Below, one piece after another: positions 1-8,057 of a DNA stretch of 64,000 nucleotides. Both the position numbers and the translations under genes were made by a program. Positions within the stretch are counted from its first letter, which is position 1. Each line of letters begins with the position of its first letter. The stretch spans positions 372,001-436,000 of the forward strand of contig CP121688.1 in assembly GCA_038396625.1 (NCBI GenBank), read 5' to 3'. The DNA is from G038396625 sp038396625. GTDB lineage: Bacteria > Bacillota > Clostridia > Peptostreptococcales > Thermotaleaceae. The notes under the pieces were generated by a model, which worked only from the letters and a program-made list of their open reading frames with translations, had not been told where the DNA came from and did no database searches.

Positions 1-2
1 GA

Positions 3-44
3 TTGAATTTGGAAAGGGCAACACCATTCGTTGAAGATTTATAA
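3..44 (+). CDS. 3' end of an upstream gene, possibly V-ATPase subunit I (partial)
   Basis: Thirteen in-frame codons enter from the window edge and end in TAA about 45 bases before the K subunit gene. The residues (LNLERATPFVEDL) are too few to identify a family. The guess of subunit I rests only on the usual I-K gene order of V-type ATPase operons. Another frame also stays open over the first 30 bases, so even the reading frame is uncertain. Confidence 0.3.
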   Translation: MNLERATPFVEDL

Positions 45-89
45 GTGAAAGAATAGAATCATTAAGGAAAAAGATTGGGGGATATGATC

Positions 90-518
90 ATGAAACTTAT
101 TGTAACATCTGCTGTGCTTATTGTACTTTTTACTATTGGAACAGGTATATTTCTTATGTGCAAAGATTACATCACTACCAAAGATAAAATGAGAAATATA
201 TTACGTGTGAATTTATTTACCTTTATTCCTTTGCTGGCTATGGCAATTATGATTTTGGTACCAGATATCGTCTTGGCAGTAGGAGAGAGTGACACACAAT
301 TTTCTGGCTCAGGACTTGGATTTATTGCAGCTGCTTTAAGTACAGGACTTGCCACATTAGGGGCAGGTTATGCAGTGGGGGCTGTGGGTTCATCAGCACT
401 AGGGGCTGTATCAGAAGATCCTAAAATACTAGGCAAAACTTTGATTTTTGTAGGGCTAGCAGAAGGCATTGCTATCTATGGGCTGATTATTTCTATTTTG
501 ATTCTTGGAAGGTTATAA
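90..518 (+). CDS. ntpK: V-type ATPase subunit K (membrane rotor ring proteolipid)
   Basis: This is the membrane rotor subunit that carries H+ or Na+ through the V-type ATPase. It has four hydrophobic segments in two hairpins. The second hairpin holds a Gly/Ala-rich helix followed by the ion-binding glutamate in the motif GLAEGIAIYGL near the C-terminus. Length (142 residues) fits the duplicated-hairpin K subunits. I start at ATG 90 because the GGGGG ribosome binding site at 77-81 sits 8 bases before it; upstream in-frame TTG 75 and ATG 84 overlap or abut that site. It is the first complete gene of an operon continuing with F, E, A, B and D. Ion specificity cannot be settled by eye. Confidence 0.93.
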   Translation: MKLIVTSAVLIVLFTIGTGIFLMCKDYITTKDKMRNILRVNLFTFIPLLAMAIMILVPDIVLAVGESDTQFSGSGLGFIAAALSTGLATLGAGYAVGAVGSSALGAVSEDPKILGKTLIFVGLAEGIAIYGLIISILILGRL

Positions 519-527
519 GGTGAGATT

Positions 528-833
528 ATGGCTTCATATTTAATTAGTGACAATCAAGATACTTTGATTGGAATGAGACTTGCAGGAATCAAAGGTGTAT
601 TGGCACAGGATAAAAAGAGGGTTTTGGATGCGTTAAAGTGTGCCTTAGGGGATGAAAACATAGAAATTATTATTATTACAGAAAAAATATTGTTTATGGC
701 AGAAGAAGAAATTATGAAGCTAAAAATAGAGAGAGCGCGTCCATTAATTATTGAGATTCCTGATAGAAGTGGATCTCAAAGAGGAGAGTATCTCATTAAG
801 CGTATTCGAGAGTCCATAGGACTAAAGATTTGA
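528..833 (+). CDS. ntpF: V-type ATPase subunit F
   Basis: A 101-residue protein of the V1 central stalk, which with subunit D couples rotation to catalysis. The N-terminal SDNQDTLIGMRLAGIKGV matches the family signature (SD-x-DT-x-x-GMRLAGI), followed by an alternating fold with an IIIITEKI strand and a C-terminal basic helix. It starts 9 bases after K and its stop nearly touches the E gene, so it is translated as part of the same operon. Placing F between K and E differs from the Enterococcus order, where F follows C. Identification is secure from motif, size and context. Confidence 0.93.
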   Translation: MASYLISDNQDTLIGMRLAGIKGVLAQDKKRVLDALKCALGDENIEIIIITEKILFMAEEEIMKLKIERARPLIIEIPDRSGSQRGEYLIKRIRESIGLKI

Positions 834-843
834 GGTGGATTAT

Positions 844-1485
844 GTGGTTACCATTGAGGAGAAATTAGGCATTTTTACAAAATTAGTCTTAGATAAAGTA
901 CAGCACGAATTTGATGAAGAACTGCAGGAAATTAATAGAAATAATACAGAAAGAATACAGGCTCATCAGGCACGATTAGAAAAAGAGCGTGAGAAGACCA
1001 TTAAAGAAATGACGAAAAAAGCAGAAGTAGAAAAAAACAAAATGATTTCAAAAGCACATTTAGATCAAAAACGAAAAATACTATTTAAAAGGCAAGAAAT
1101 TTTAGAAAAACAGATACAAAACCTAAAAAAGAAAGCTTTGTTATTTACTGATACAGAGGAATATAAGATACATTTAAAAAAGCAGTTACGAGAAATTTTA
1201 ACGAACTTAAGTAATGAAAAAGCGATCATCTTATATTTGACGCATAAAGATATGACCAAGCACAAGGTATTTCTTTTGCAAGAGGCGCGTAATTATGGGT
1301 TTGATGGAATAAATATCGAAGTTTCACCCGCAGGAGAAGAAATCATTGGTGGAATGATTGGTGTAAATCAAAGCAGAACGCTTAAGATTGATGCCAGCAT
1401 ACTTTCCAAAATAGAAGAAAATAGACAGTTAATTGGAAAAAAATTATATGATGCATTAAAAAAAGCAGGTGGTTTGAATGGATAA
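844..1485 (+). CDS. ntpE: V-type ATPase subunit E (peripheral stalk)
   Basis: Subunit E forms the peripheral stator stalk. The protein has a long charged helix (roughly residues 15-95, rich in Glu/Lys/Arg/Gln) and a C-terminal globular part with the typical EEIIGGMIG segment before the end. I choose GTG 844 because AGGTGG at 833-838 lies 5 bases before it; GTG 835 overlaps the F stop region and the binding site. The resulting start, MVTIEEKLGIFTK, resembles family N-termini. The stop overlaps the A subunit start by 8 bases, indicating translational coupling. No subunit C gene lies between E and A, where it is often found. Confidence 0.92.
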   Translation: MVTIEEKLGIFTKLVLDKVQHEFDEELQEINRNNTERIQAHQARLEKEREKTIKEMTKKAEVEKNKMISKAHLDQKRKILFKRQEILEKQIQNLKKKALLFTDTEEYKIHLKKQLREILTNLSNEKAIILYLTHKDMTKHKVFLLQEARNYGFDGINIEVSPAGEEIIGGMIGVNQSRTLKIDASILSKIEENRQLIGKKLYDALKKAGGLNG

Positions 1486-3247
1486 AAAGGAAGGACGCAT
1501 TACTTTAATCAATGGTCCTGTGGTGAAAGCAGTCAATATGACACATTTTAAAATGAGAGAAATGGTGATGGTAGGAAATAAAAAACTGATAGGAGAGGTT
1601 ATTGGACTGGAAAAAGATATAGGTACGATACAGGTATACGAAGAAACAGAAGGACTAAAATCTGGAGAAATGGTAATGGCTACAGGGAAGCCACTATCTC
1701 TGAAATTGGGGCCAGGATTAATTGGGAATATGTTTGATGGGATAGAAAGACCCTTGATGAAAATTAATGAGATGTCAGAAGGTTTTATACCTGAAGGAAT
1801 TGGATTGATCTCTATTGATACGGATAAATTATGGGATGTAAAGCTATGGATAAAAGAAGGAGATTTCTTAGAAGAAGGACAGATTTTTGGAGAAGTGAAG
1901 GAAACATCATTAATTACGCATAGATTAATGGTTCCTCCAGGGGTATCCGGTAAAGTTACATCTTTAAAGGAGAATGGGAAGTATACAATAGAAGAAATTC
2001 TATTTGTTATAAAAGATAAAAAAGACTACTTGCATCCTATTAAGCTGTATCAAGAATGGCCTGTACGAGAAGGTAGGCCAGTGTATGAAAGATTAGCTAT
2101 CAGCAGACCACTTATAACAGGACAGCGGGTATTGGATATGTTTTTTCCTATTGCAAAGGGAGGAACTTCAGCCATACCAGGAGGATTTGGAACGGGGAAG
2201 ACCATGACTCAGCACCAACTGGCAAAATGGTCCGATGCAGATATCATCGTTTATATAGGCTGTGGTGAGAGAGGCAATGAAATGACAGAGGTGTTAGAGG
2301 ATTTTCCAGAGTTGATTGACCCCAAAACCAATAAGCCCATCATGGAAAGAACCATCTTAATTGCCAATACCTCCAATATGCCTGTGGCTGCACGGGAAGC
2401 CAGTATTTATACGGGGATAACCATTGCAGAATATTTTCGGGATATGGGGTACCATGTGGCGATTATGGCAGATTCAACCTCAAGGTGGGCAGAAGCTTTG
2501 CGGGAGATTTCTGGAAGGCTGGAAGAGATGCCTGCAGAAGAAGGATACCCTGCCTATTTGCCATCAAGATTAGCAGAATTCTATGAAAGAGCAGGTTATG
2601 TAACTACCCTGAGCCAACAGGAAGCATCTGTAACAATTATTGGTGCGGTTTCTCCAGCAGGAGGAGACTTTTCTGAACCCGTTACCGAAAACACCAAAAG
2701 ATATGTGAATGCATTTTTAGCATTAGATAAAAGATTGGCTTATGCAAGACATTATCCTGCTATTAATTGGCTGAACAGTTATAGCGGCTATGTAAAAATA
2801 TTAGATCAGTGGTATCGAGAGAATATTGCAAAAGATCTTCTTGCGCTAAGGGCAAAAATGTTAACCATACTTCATGAAGAAAATAAATTGCAGGAAATTG
2901 TACAATTGGTGGGGGAGGATGTATTGCCCGATGATCAAAGACTGGTGATCGAAATTTCTAAAGTATTAAAAATTGGGTTTTTACAGCAAAATGCCTTTCA
3001 TGCAGAGGATACCTATGTTCCTTTGATCAAGCAATATGAAATGCTAAAATGTATTGAGTGTCTTTATGACTGTGGTCAGCAGGCTATTAGAAAGGGTATT
3101 CCTATTTCGCAGGTAAAACATGAAAAGTTATTTCAAGATGTGATAAAGATGAAATATACGATTCCCAATGAAGATCTAAGTGGAATAGAAAAATTAAAAC
3201 ATGAAATTCTGTACACTTATGAAAATTTGATAGAAAAATATAATTAG
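1478..3247 (+). CDS. ntpA: V-type ATPase catalytic subunit A
   Basis: Catalytic, ATP-hydrolysing subunit of the V1 head, 589 residues as expected. The N-terminal beta barrel is followed by the non-homologous insertion characteristic of A subunits (about residues 110-185, including LMVPPGVSGKV) and the P-loop GGFGTGKT at 235-242. Further hallmarks are GCGERGNEMTEVL, the catalytic-region DSTSRWAEALREISGRL and EGYPAYLPSRLAEFYERAG. The P-loop begins GG instead of the commoner GP. The gene overlaps the end of E and is followed by a 117-base gap before B with no obvious terminator. Confidence 0.97.
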   Translation: MDKKEGRITLINGPVVKAVNMTHFKMREMVMVGNKKLIGEVIGLEKDIGTIQVYEETEGLKSGEMVMATGKPLSLKLGPGLIGNMFDGIERPLMKINEMSEGFIPEGIGLISIDTDKLWDVKLWIKEGDFLEEGQIFGEVKETSLITHRLMVPPGVSGKVTSLKENGKYTIEEILFVIKDKKDYLHPIKLYQEWPVREGRPVYERLAISRPLITGQRVLDMFFPIAKGGTSAIPGGFGTGKTMTQHQLAKWSDADIIVYIGCGERGNEMTEVLEDFPELIDPKTNKPIMERTILIANTSNMPVAAREASIYTGITIAEYFRDMGYHVAIMADSTSRWAEALREISGRLEEMPAEEGYPAYLPSRLAEFYERAGYVTTLSQQEASVTIIGAVSPAGGDFSEPVTENTKRYVNAFLALDKRLAYARHYPAINWLNSYSGYVKILDQWYRENIAKDLLALRAKMLTILHEENKLQEIVQLVGEDVLPDDQRLVIEISKVLKIGFLQQNAFHAEDTYVPLIKQYEMLKCIECLYDCGQQAIRKGIPISQVKHEKLFQDVIKMKYTIPNEDLSGIEKLKHEILYTYENLIEKYN

Positions 3248-3370
3248 TGCTAAAACCCTCTAAAATTTTGGCATAAAAACTGTTCATGAGATGTGTAACA
3301 AACTAGAAAGGCAAGGAAATATCCCAGAAAAGATATGCACACAATAATAAATTGATAACAGGGTGTGGTT

Positions 3371-4747
3371 TTGTTGAAAAAAGAGTATTTACGATTAGAC
3401 AAAATAGAAGGTCCTTTGATTATGCTATCCAATGTGGAAGACGTGTCCTATGGAGAAATGATTGATATTATCGTAGAGAATGGCAAAAATAGAAAGGGAA
3501 AAGTAATCAAAATAGATGGCAATATAATCGTGGCACAAGTATTTGAAGGAACATCCGGTCTCTCAACACAAAATATTGCTGTGAAATTTATAGGGAAGCC
3601 CTTTGAAATACCCATTTCAAAGGAGATATTGGGTCGTACCTTCAATGGGATTGGTAGGTCCATTGATCGTGGTGGAGAAATCTATGGTAGCGATTTTTAC
3701 AATATCAATGGCAGACCGATCAATCCTGTAGCAAGAAAATATCCTAGAGATTACATTCAAACAGGGGTTTCGTCGATAGATGCCCTTGCTACTTTAATAA
3801 GAGGACAGAAACTACCTATTTTTTCAGGAAATGGTCTTCCACACAATGAACTGGCGGCACAAATTGTAAAGCAGGCAAAAATAAGTTCTGATCAAAATGA
3901 GGAATTTGCGGTAGTGTTTGCTGCCATTGGGGTAAAACATGACGATGCAGATTACTTTCGTCAAAGCTTTGAAGAAGCAGGCGTATTAGAGCGGGTAGTA
4001 ATGTATGTAAACCTTGCCAATGATCCGATTGTAGAAAGAATTAGTACACCGAGATGTGCCTTAACAGCTGCGGAATATCTAGCTTTTGAAGAGGGTATGC
4101 AGATACTTGTAATTATGACGGATATTACGAGCTACTGCGAAGCCTTAAGAGAAGTTTCTGCCTCTAGGGAAGAAGTTCCCAGTAGAAAAGGATATCCGGG
4201 ATATCTTTATTCGGATCTTGCAGCTCTTTATGAACGGGCAGGAATGATGAAAGGAAGAAAAGGATCTATTACCTTTTTACCTATATTAACCATGCCAAAT
4301 GATGACATCACCCATCCCGTACCAGACTTGACAGGATATATTACAGAGGGACAGATCGTACTCGGTAGAGAATTATTTCAAAAAAACATTTATCCCCCTG
4401 TCAATATACTCCCTTCTTTATCAAGGCTCATGAAGGATGGTATTGGCGAAGGTTATACAAGAGAAGATCATCAAGATGTATCTAATCAGCTATTTGCATC
4501 CTATTCAAAAGTACAGGATATTCGTGCATTAGCACAAATTATAGGAGAAGATGATTTGTCTGAAGTAGATAATAAATATATGGAATTTGGAAGAATATTT
4601 GAAAATAAATTTATTGGACAGGATTTTGATGAAAATAGGACCATGATAGAAACCCTAGATTTAGCTTGGGACATATTATCTGTTTTGCCCCCTGAAGAAC
4701 TAGACCGCATAAGTCCCAAAATGATTGAAAAATATATGAAAGGCTAA
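3371..4747 (+). CDS. ntpB: V-type ATPase subunit B (nucleotide-binding, regulatory)
   Basis: The B subunit alternates with A in the V1 hexamer and binds nucleotide without a canonical P-loop; here the loop region reads FSGNGLPHNELAAQI, as in the family. Other markers are DITSYCEALREVSASREEVP, GYPGYLYSDLAALYERAG and ITHPVPDLTGYITEGQI. I favour TTG 3371 because the product MLKKEYLRLDKIEGPL matches typical starts and AGGGTG lies about 6 bases upstream; GTG 3365 or TTG 3374 are possible. The 117-base leader from A and the 121-base gap to D make this a less tightly packed part of the operon. Confidence 0.96.
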   Translation: MLKKEYLRLDKIEGPLIMLSNVEDVSYGEMIDIIVENGKNRKGKVIKIDGNIIVAQVFEGTSGLSTQNIAVKFIGKPFEIPISKEILGRTFNGIGRSIDRGGEIYGSDFYNINGRPINPVARKYPRDYIQTGVSSIDALATLIRGQKLPIFSGNGLPHNELAAQIVKQAKISSDQNEEFAVVFAAIGVKHDDADYFRQSFEEAGVLERVVMYVNLANDPIVERISTPRCALTAAEYLAFEEGMQILVIMTDITSYCEALREVSASREEVPSRKGYPGYLYSDLAALYERAGMMKGRKGSITFLPILTMPNDDITHPVPDLTGYITEGQIVLGRELFQKNIYPPVNILPSLSRLMKDGIGEGYTREDHQDVSNQLFASYSKVQDIRALAQIIGEDDLSEVDNKYMEFGRIFENKFIGQDFDENRTMIETLDLAWDILSVLPPEELDRISPKMIEKYMKG

Positions 4748-4812
4748 AGTGTGAAAACATAAGGTTAGTTTTGCATTTTGCAATTTTTTCATCCTATGAA
4801 TCCATACATATG

Positions 4813-4856
4813 TAATAGATACTAACACCGCTAACGACTAACCACTAACCTCCGAA
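4813..4856 (+). repeat. TAACGACTAAC-type dispersed repeat between ntpB and ntpD
   Basis: The ntpB-ntpD gap contains a run of near-copies of the motif (C)TAAC(GA): CTAACACCG, CTAACGACTAACC, ACTAACC. The same ACTAACGACTAAC word recurs near 48.77 kb, where it forms an inverted repeat with GTTAGTCGTT. I see this as a small dispersed or slippage-derived repeat; no coding capacity. Confidence 0.45.
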
Positions 4857-4868
4857 AGGGTGACATAG

Positions 4869-5480
4869 ATGGATACAAATATTGCACCTACCAAGGCAAA
4901 TTTAATTAGGGCGAAAAACTTTTTGGATTTTTCCCAAAAAGGATTTGAACTATTGGATAAAAAAAGAAACGTATTGATTCGTGAAATGATGGGGTTGATT
5001 GATAAAGTAAAAGATATTCAAAATCGGATGGATAAAACCTTCGAAGAAGCCTATCAAGCACTGCAGGTGGCCAATGTCAGTATGGGAGTTCATGAAATAG
5101 AAGAAATTGCCTTATCCATTCCTACAAAAGAAACATATGAAATTCTTTTAAAAAGTGTGATGGGTGTAGAAATACCTTCTGTCAAATATGAAAAAAAAGA
5201 GTTAGAGCATTATTACGGGTTTTATAGAACAAATCCTGCGGTAGATATTGCTGTAACTAAGTTTAGAGAAGTGAAGTATTTAATTTATGAGCTGGCAGAA
5301 ATAGAAAACTGTGTATATAAACTAGCTACAGAGATTCAAAAAACTCAAAAGAGAGCCAATGCATTAGAAAAAATACAAATTCCAAAATATAAAGCACAAG
5401 TAAAGTTTATGCAGGAAGTACTAGAGGAGAAAGAACGGGAAGATTTTTTCCGCCTAAAACGTGTGAAGCAAATCAAGTAA
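4869..5480 (+). CDS. ntpD: V-type ATPase subunit D (central stalk)
   Basis: Central rotor shaft of V1, 203 residues. The N-terminal motif PTKANLIRAKNFLDFSQKGFELLDKKRNVLIREM matches the family pattern (PT-x3-L ... G-x-x-LL-x-KR). The protein is predicted to be two long antiparallel helices with a charged C-terminal KRVKQIK tail. The start ATG follows GGGTGACATAG. It closes the V-ATPase operon and is followed by a hairpin terminator at 5519-5558. Confidence 0.94.
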   Translation: MDTNIAPTKANLIRAKNFLDFSQKGFELLDKKRNVLIREMMGLIDKVKDIQNRMDKTFEEAYQALQVANVSMGVHEIEEIALSIPTKETYEILLKSVMGVEIPSVKYEKKELEHYYGFYRTNPAVDIAVTKFREVKYLIYELAEIENCVYKLATEIQKTQKRANALEKIQIPKYKAQVKFMQEVLEEKEREDFFRLKRVKQIK

Positions 5481-5518
5481 GTAAAGATCTATAACCAAAA
5501 TTAGAAATAGAAGATATT

Positions 5519-5558
5519 AAATAACAGGATGCCTATGCGTAGAGGAATCCTGTTATTT
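5519..5558 (+). terminator. Hairpin terminator after V-ATPase operon
   Basis: Perfect 12-bp inverted repeat, AAATAACAGGAT and ATCCTGTTATTT, with a 16-base loop, 38 bases after ntpD. The trailing T-run is short (TTTAATG), so termination strength is uncertain. Confidence 0.6.
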
Positions 5559-5781
5559 AATGTATTCATAAAAAATCAAATTTTTCCAGGATGCATTTAT
5601 AATATGGGAATTTCCAGCATATGTATAAACAGAATGAATTATTTATATTGAAAAGATTGCCAGAAAAGTAACAAATCAAGAGAATGAAGGATATATTGAA
5701 AGAGAATGGTTGTAAGAAGGATATTTTTAATATAAGTAGAATAATTATAGGAAAATCGGCTGAAAAAGGAGAAAAATGAAT

Positions 5782-5810
5782 TTGGTTTCTCTCGGGAAAA
5801 GTATTATAAT
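5782..5810 (+). promoter_or_regulatory. Candidate sigma-A promoter for the activase cassette
   Basis: TTGGTT at 5782-5787 and a perfect TATAAT at 5805-5810 with a 17-base spacer, about 120 bases before the first gene of the cassette. The -35 is weak. Apart from this and the preceding terminator I see nothing in the 450-base gap 5481-5930. Confidence 0.45.
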
Positions 5811-5930
5811 TTGAAAATAATGGGTAGAAAAAGGATTTGAAAAGAAAGGATGAAAGGGAACAAAATACCTTTTATGCAGTATACGTTGAAGTGAAGTTGT
5901 TTGACCTACAAATAATGAGGAGATGAAGAA

Positions 5931-6983
5931 ATGAGAGTAGGTATTCCTAGAGCATTACTGTATTATTATTATTATCCTTTTTGGAAGACAATGTTTGATG
6001 CACTTAAGATTGAAACTGTTGTATCAGAGCCTACTTCTAAAATGACTGTAAATAAAGGGGTGGAGTTTTCTGTACCAGAGATTTGTGTGCCCATTAAAAT
6101 TTTTACAGGGCATGTGGCGAGTCTCATAGATGAAGTAGATTATGTATTTATCCCTAGAATGATGTCTATTTCAAAACACGAATACTTTTGTCCTAAATTT
6201 ATGGGACTACCAGACATGATCAAGTATACTGTTCCTGGAGCTATGGGAAAAATATTAAGCCCAAAGATAACGGCGCATACAGATAATATTTCAAATCCTA
6301 AATACTATACCGAGTTAAAAACTCAGCTGGGAATTGGAACATGGGAACTACAAAGAGCATTAAAAAAAGCAGAAAAAGAATGGCAGAAGTTCAGAAACTT
6401 AAGTAAACAAGGATATGTTTTAACAGATGCTTTAAATATATTTGAAGACAAAAATGTAGCAGACAAAAAGATAGAAAAGGAAAAGAATAGATCCAACGAT
6501 ATAGAAGTGACAATTGGATTACTAGGATATGTTTATGATATTTATGATTCCTATGTGAGTATGGATGTGATTCAAAAGCTAAAGGATCTTAACATTAAAA
6601 TTGTTACCTTTGAGATGTTAGATGATGACGAGATGAATAATAGTATACGATTTATGAATAAAAAATTATTTTGGACTTTTAGCAATAAATTATTAGGTGC
6701 AGGATATCATTTTTATCATGACCCCCAAGTAGATGGTCTCATTCAAGTGACTGCCTTTGGTTGTGGTCCAGACTCCATGATTGGCAAGATGCTGGAGCTG
6801 GATGCGAGCAAATATGATAAGCCATTTATGACGGTTCGTGTAGATGAACACAGTGGAGAGAGTCATTTGCAAACAAGGGTGGAAGCTTTTATTGACATGA
6901 TTAAAAGAAAAAAACTACAGACAGGGGGTGGCTTAAGGCATGAAAGTAACCTTTCCATACATGGGAACAACGCTGGTCTATAG
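5931..6983 (+). CDS. DUF2229-type dehydratase/activase-related iron-sulfur protein, first subunit
   Basis: This 350-residue protein belongs to the acyl-CoA dehydratase activase-related group (DUF2229-like) that resembles subunits of 2-hydroxyacyl-CoA dehydratase. The start MRVGIPRALLYYYYYPFWKT is typical. Candidate cluster-binding cysteines lie in EICVPIK, YFCPKFMG and FGCGPDSM; the last matches the GC-x-P segment of dehydratase subunits. The C-terminal TVRVDEHSGESHLQTRVEAF aligns with TIALDEQTGIANNLTRIEAF of the next gene, so the two are paralogues. The ribosome binding site GAGGAG is 9 bases upstream. It overlaps the next gene by 44 bases. In many genomes these domains are fused with the ATPase in one large protein; here they are separate. 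Substrate unknown. Confidence 0.8.
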   Translation: MRVGIPRALLYYYYYPFWKTMFDALKIETVVSEPTSKMTVNKGVEFSVPEICVPIKIFTGHVASLIDEVDYVFIPRMMSISKHEYFCPKFMGLPDMIKYTVPGAMGKILSPKITAHTDNISNPKYYTELKTQLGIGTWELQRALKKAEKEWQKFRNLSKQGYVLTDALNIFEDKNVADKKIEKEKNRSNDIEVTIGLLGYVYDIYDSYVSMDVIQKLKDLNIKIVTFEMLDDDEMNNSIRFMNKKLFWTFSNKLLGAGYHFYHDPQVDGLIQVTAFGCGPDSMIGKMLELDASKYDKPFMTVRVDEHSGESHLQTRVEAFIDMIKRKKLQTGGGLRHESNLSIHGNNAGL

Positions 6984-8040
6984 AAAAATGATGGAATTAT
7001 TAGGACATGAAGCCATTGCACCTCCTAAGCCAAACCAAAGAACCATTGACCTAGGTGTAAAATACAGCCCAGAATTTGCCTGTTTTCCTATGAAAGTGAT
7101 TATGGGTAGTTATATAGAGGGGATTGAGCAGGGGGCAGAGGTGATTATTACTTCAGGAGGACATGGACCCTGTAGAGCTGGTTTTTATGGAGAGATGCAT
7201 AAAAGAATTTTAAACAATATTGGCTATGATGTTGAAGTGATTGTATTTGATTCTATTAAAAGAGATTATAAAACTTTTTTACGAAATATAAAAAAGCTTA
7301 AGGGAAAGCATTCTTGGTATAAACTATTTCAGTATGCTAAATTAGTTTATCATATTGCAAAAGACTTAGATGCATGGGAAATAGAAATTCAAACAAAAAG
7401 AGCCTATGAAATCAATAAGGGAGATTGTAATAAAGCTTGGGACCATATTCAACAAATTTATGAAAATGTGTATACGGAAACAGATTTAAAAGAAGCAGCA
7501 AAACAAAGCAGAGATTTAATCGGTACGATTCCCATAAAAGACGTAGCAGAAGGACAAAAAATAAGGATAGGCATTGTAGGGGAAATCTATGTTGTGATGG
7601 AATCGGCAGTGAATATGAAAATGGAAGAGGTCTTGGGAGGATATGGCTGTGAAGTGAGAAGAGGGCATTATTTATCCCATTGGATAGAAGATAACATGAT
7701 CCCTAAAATTTTTAGTCCATCTCAAGAAGAAGCAATATTAAAAAAAGGAGAAAAATATATTGAAATAGAAATTGGAGGACATGCCAAGCAAACCATGGGG
7801 CACATTGTCGACTACTATGATCAAGGTTTTGATGGCGTAATCCATCTTATGCCCTTTGGTTGTTTGCCAGAGTTGGTGTCTCAAAGCATTATGCCGAAGC
7901 TGATAGACGATTTAGGGATTCCAGTATTGACCATAGCCCTAGATGAACAAACAGGTATTGCCAATAATCTCACAAGAATTGAAGCCTTTTTAGATGTCAT
8001 TAAAAGTACCAAAAACCAAAAAAATAGTAAAGTATCTTAG
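6940..8040 (+). CDS. DUF2229-type dehydratase/activase-related iron-sulfur protein, second subunit
   Basis: Paralogue of the preceding gene (366 residues). It has the same plan: MKVTFPYMGTT start, FACFPMK, a GGHGPCRAGFYGEMHK segment, and PFGCLPELVSQSIMPKL followed by the DEQTGIANNLTRIEAF C-terminus. The conserved Cys residues are consistent with iron-sulfur ligands as in hydroxyacyl-CoA dehydratase subunits; this is inference from family resemblance. A GGGGGTGG ribosome binding site lies inside the end of the first gene, and the 44-base overlap implies coupled translation and a likely complex of the two products. The reaction is not identifiable. Confidence 0.8.
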   Translation: MKVTFPYMGTTLVYRKMMELLGHEAIAPPKPNQRTIDLGVKYSPEFACFPMKVIMGSYIEGIEQGAEVIITSGGHGPCRAGFYGEMHKRILNNIGYDVEVIVFDSIKRDYKTFLRNIKKLKGKHSWYKLFQYAKLVYHIAKDLDAWEIEIQTKRAYEINKGDCNKAWDHIQQIYENVYTETDLKEAAKQSRDLIGTIPIKDVAEGQKIRIGIVGEIYVVMESAVNMKMEEVLGGYGCEVRRGHYLSHWIEDNMIPKIFSPSQEEAILKKGEKYIEIEIGGHAKQTMGHIVDYYDQGFDGVIHLMPFGCLPELVSQSIMPKLIDDLGIPVLTIALDEQTGIANNLTRIEAFLDVIKSTKNQKNSKVS

Positions 8041-8057
8041 AATGTGGGGGACATAAC

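Noticed and set aside
6940..6983. A frameshift joining the two DUF2229-type genes into one protein
   Set aside because: Each has its own start and ribosome site, complete domains and matching C-termini; the overlap looks natural.
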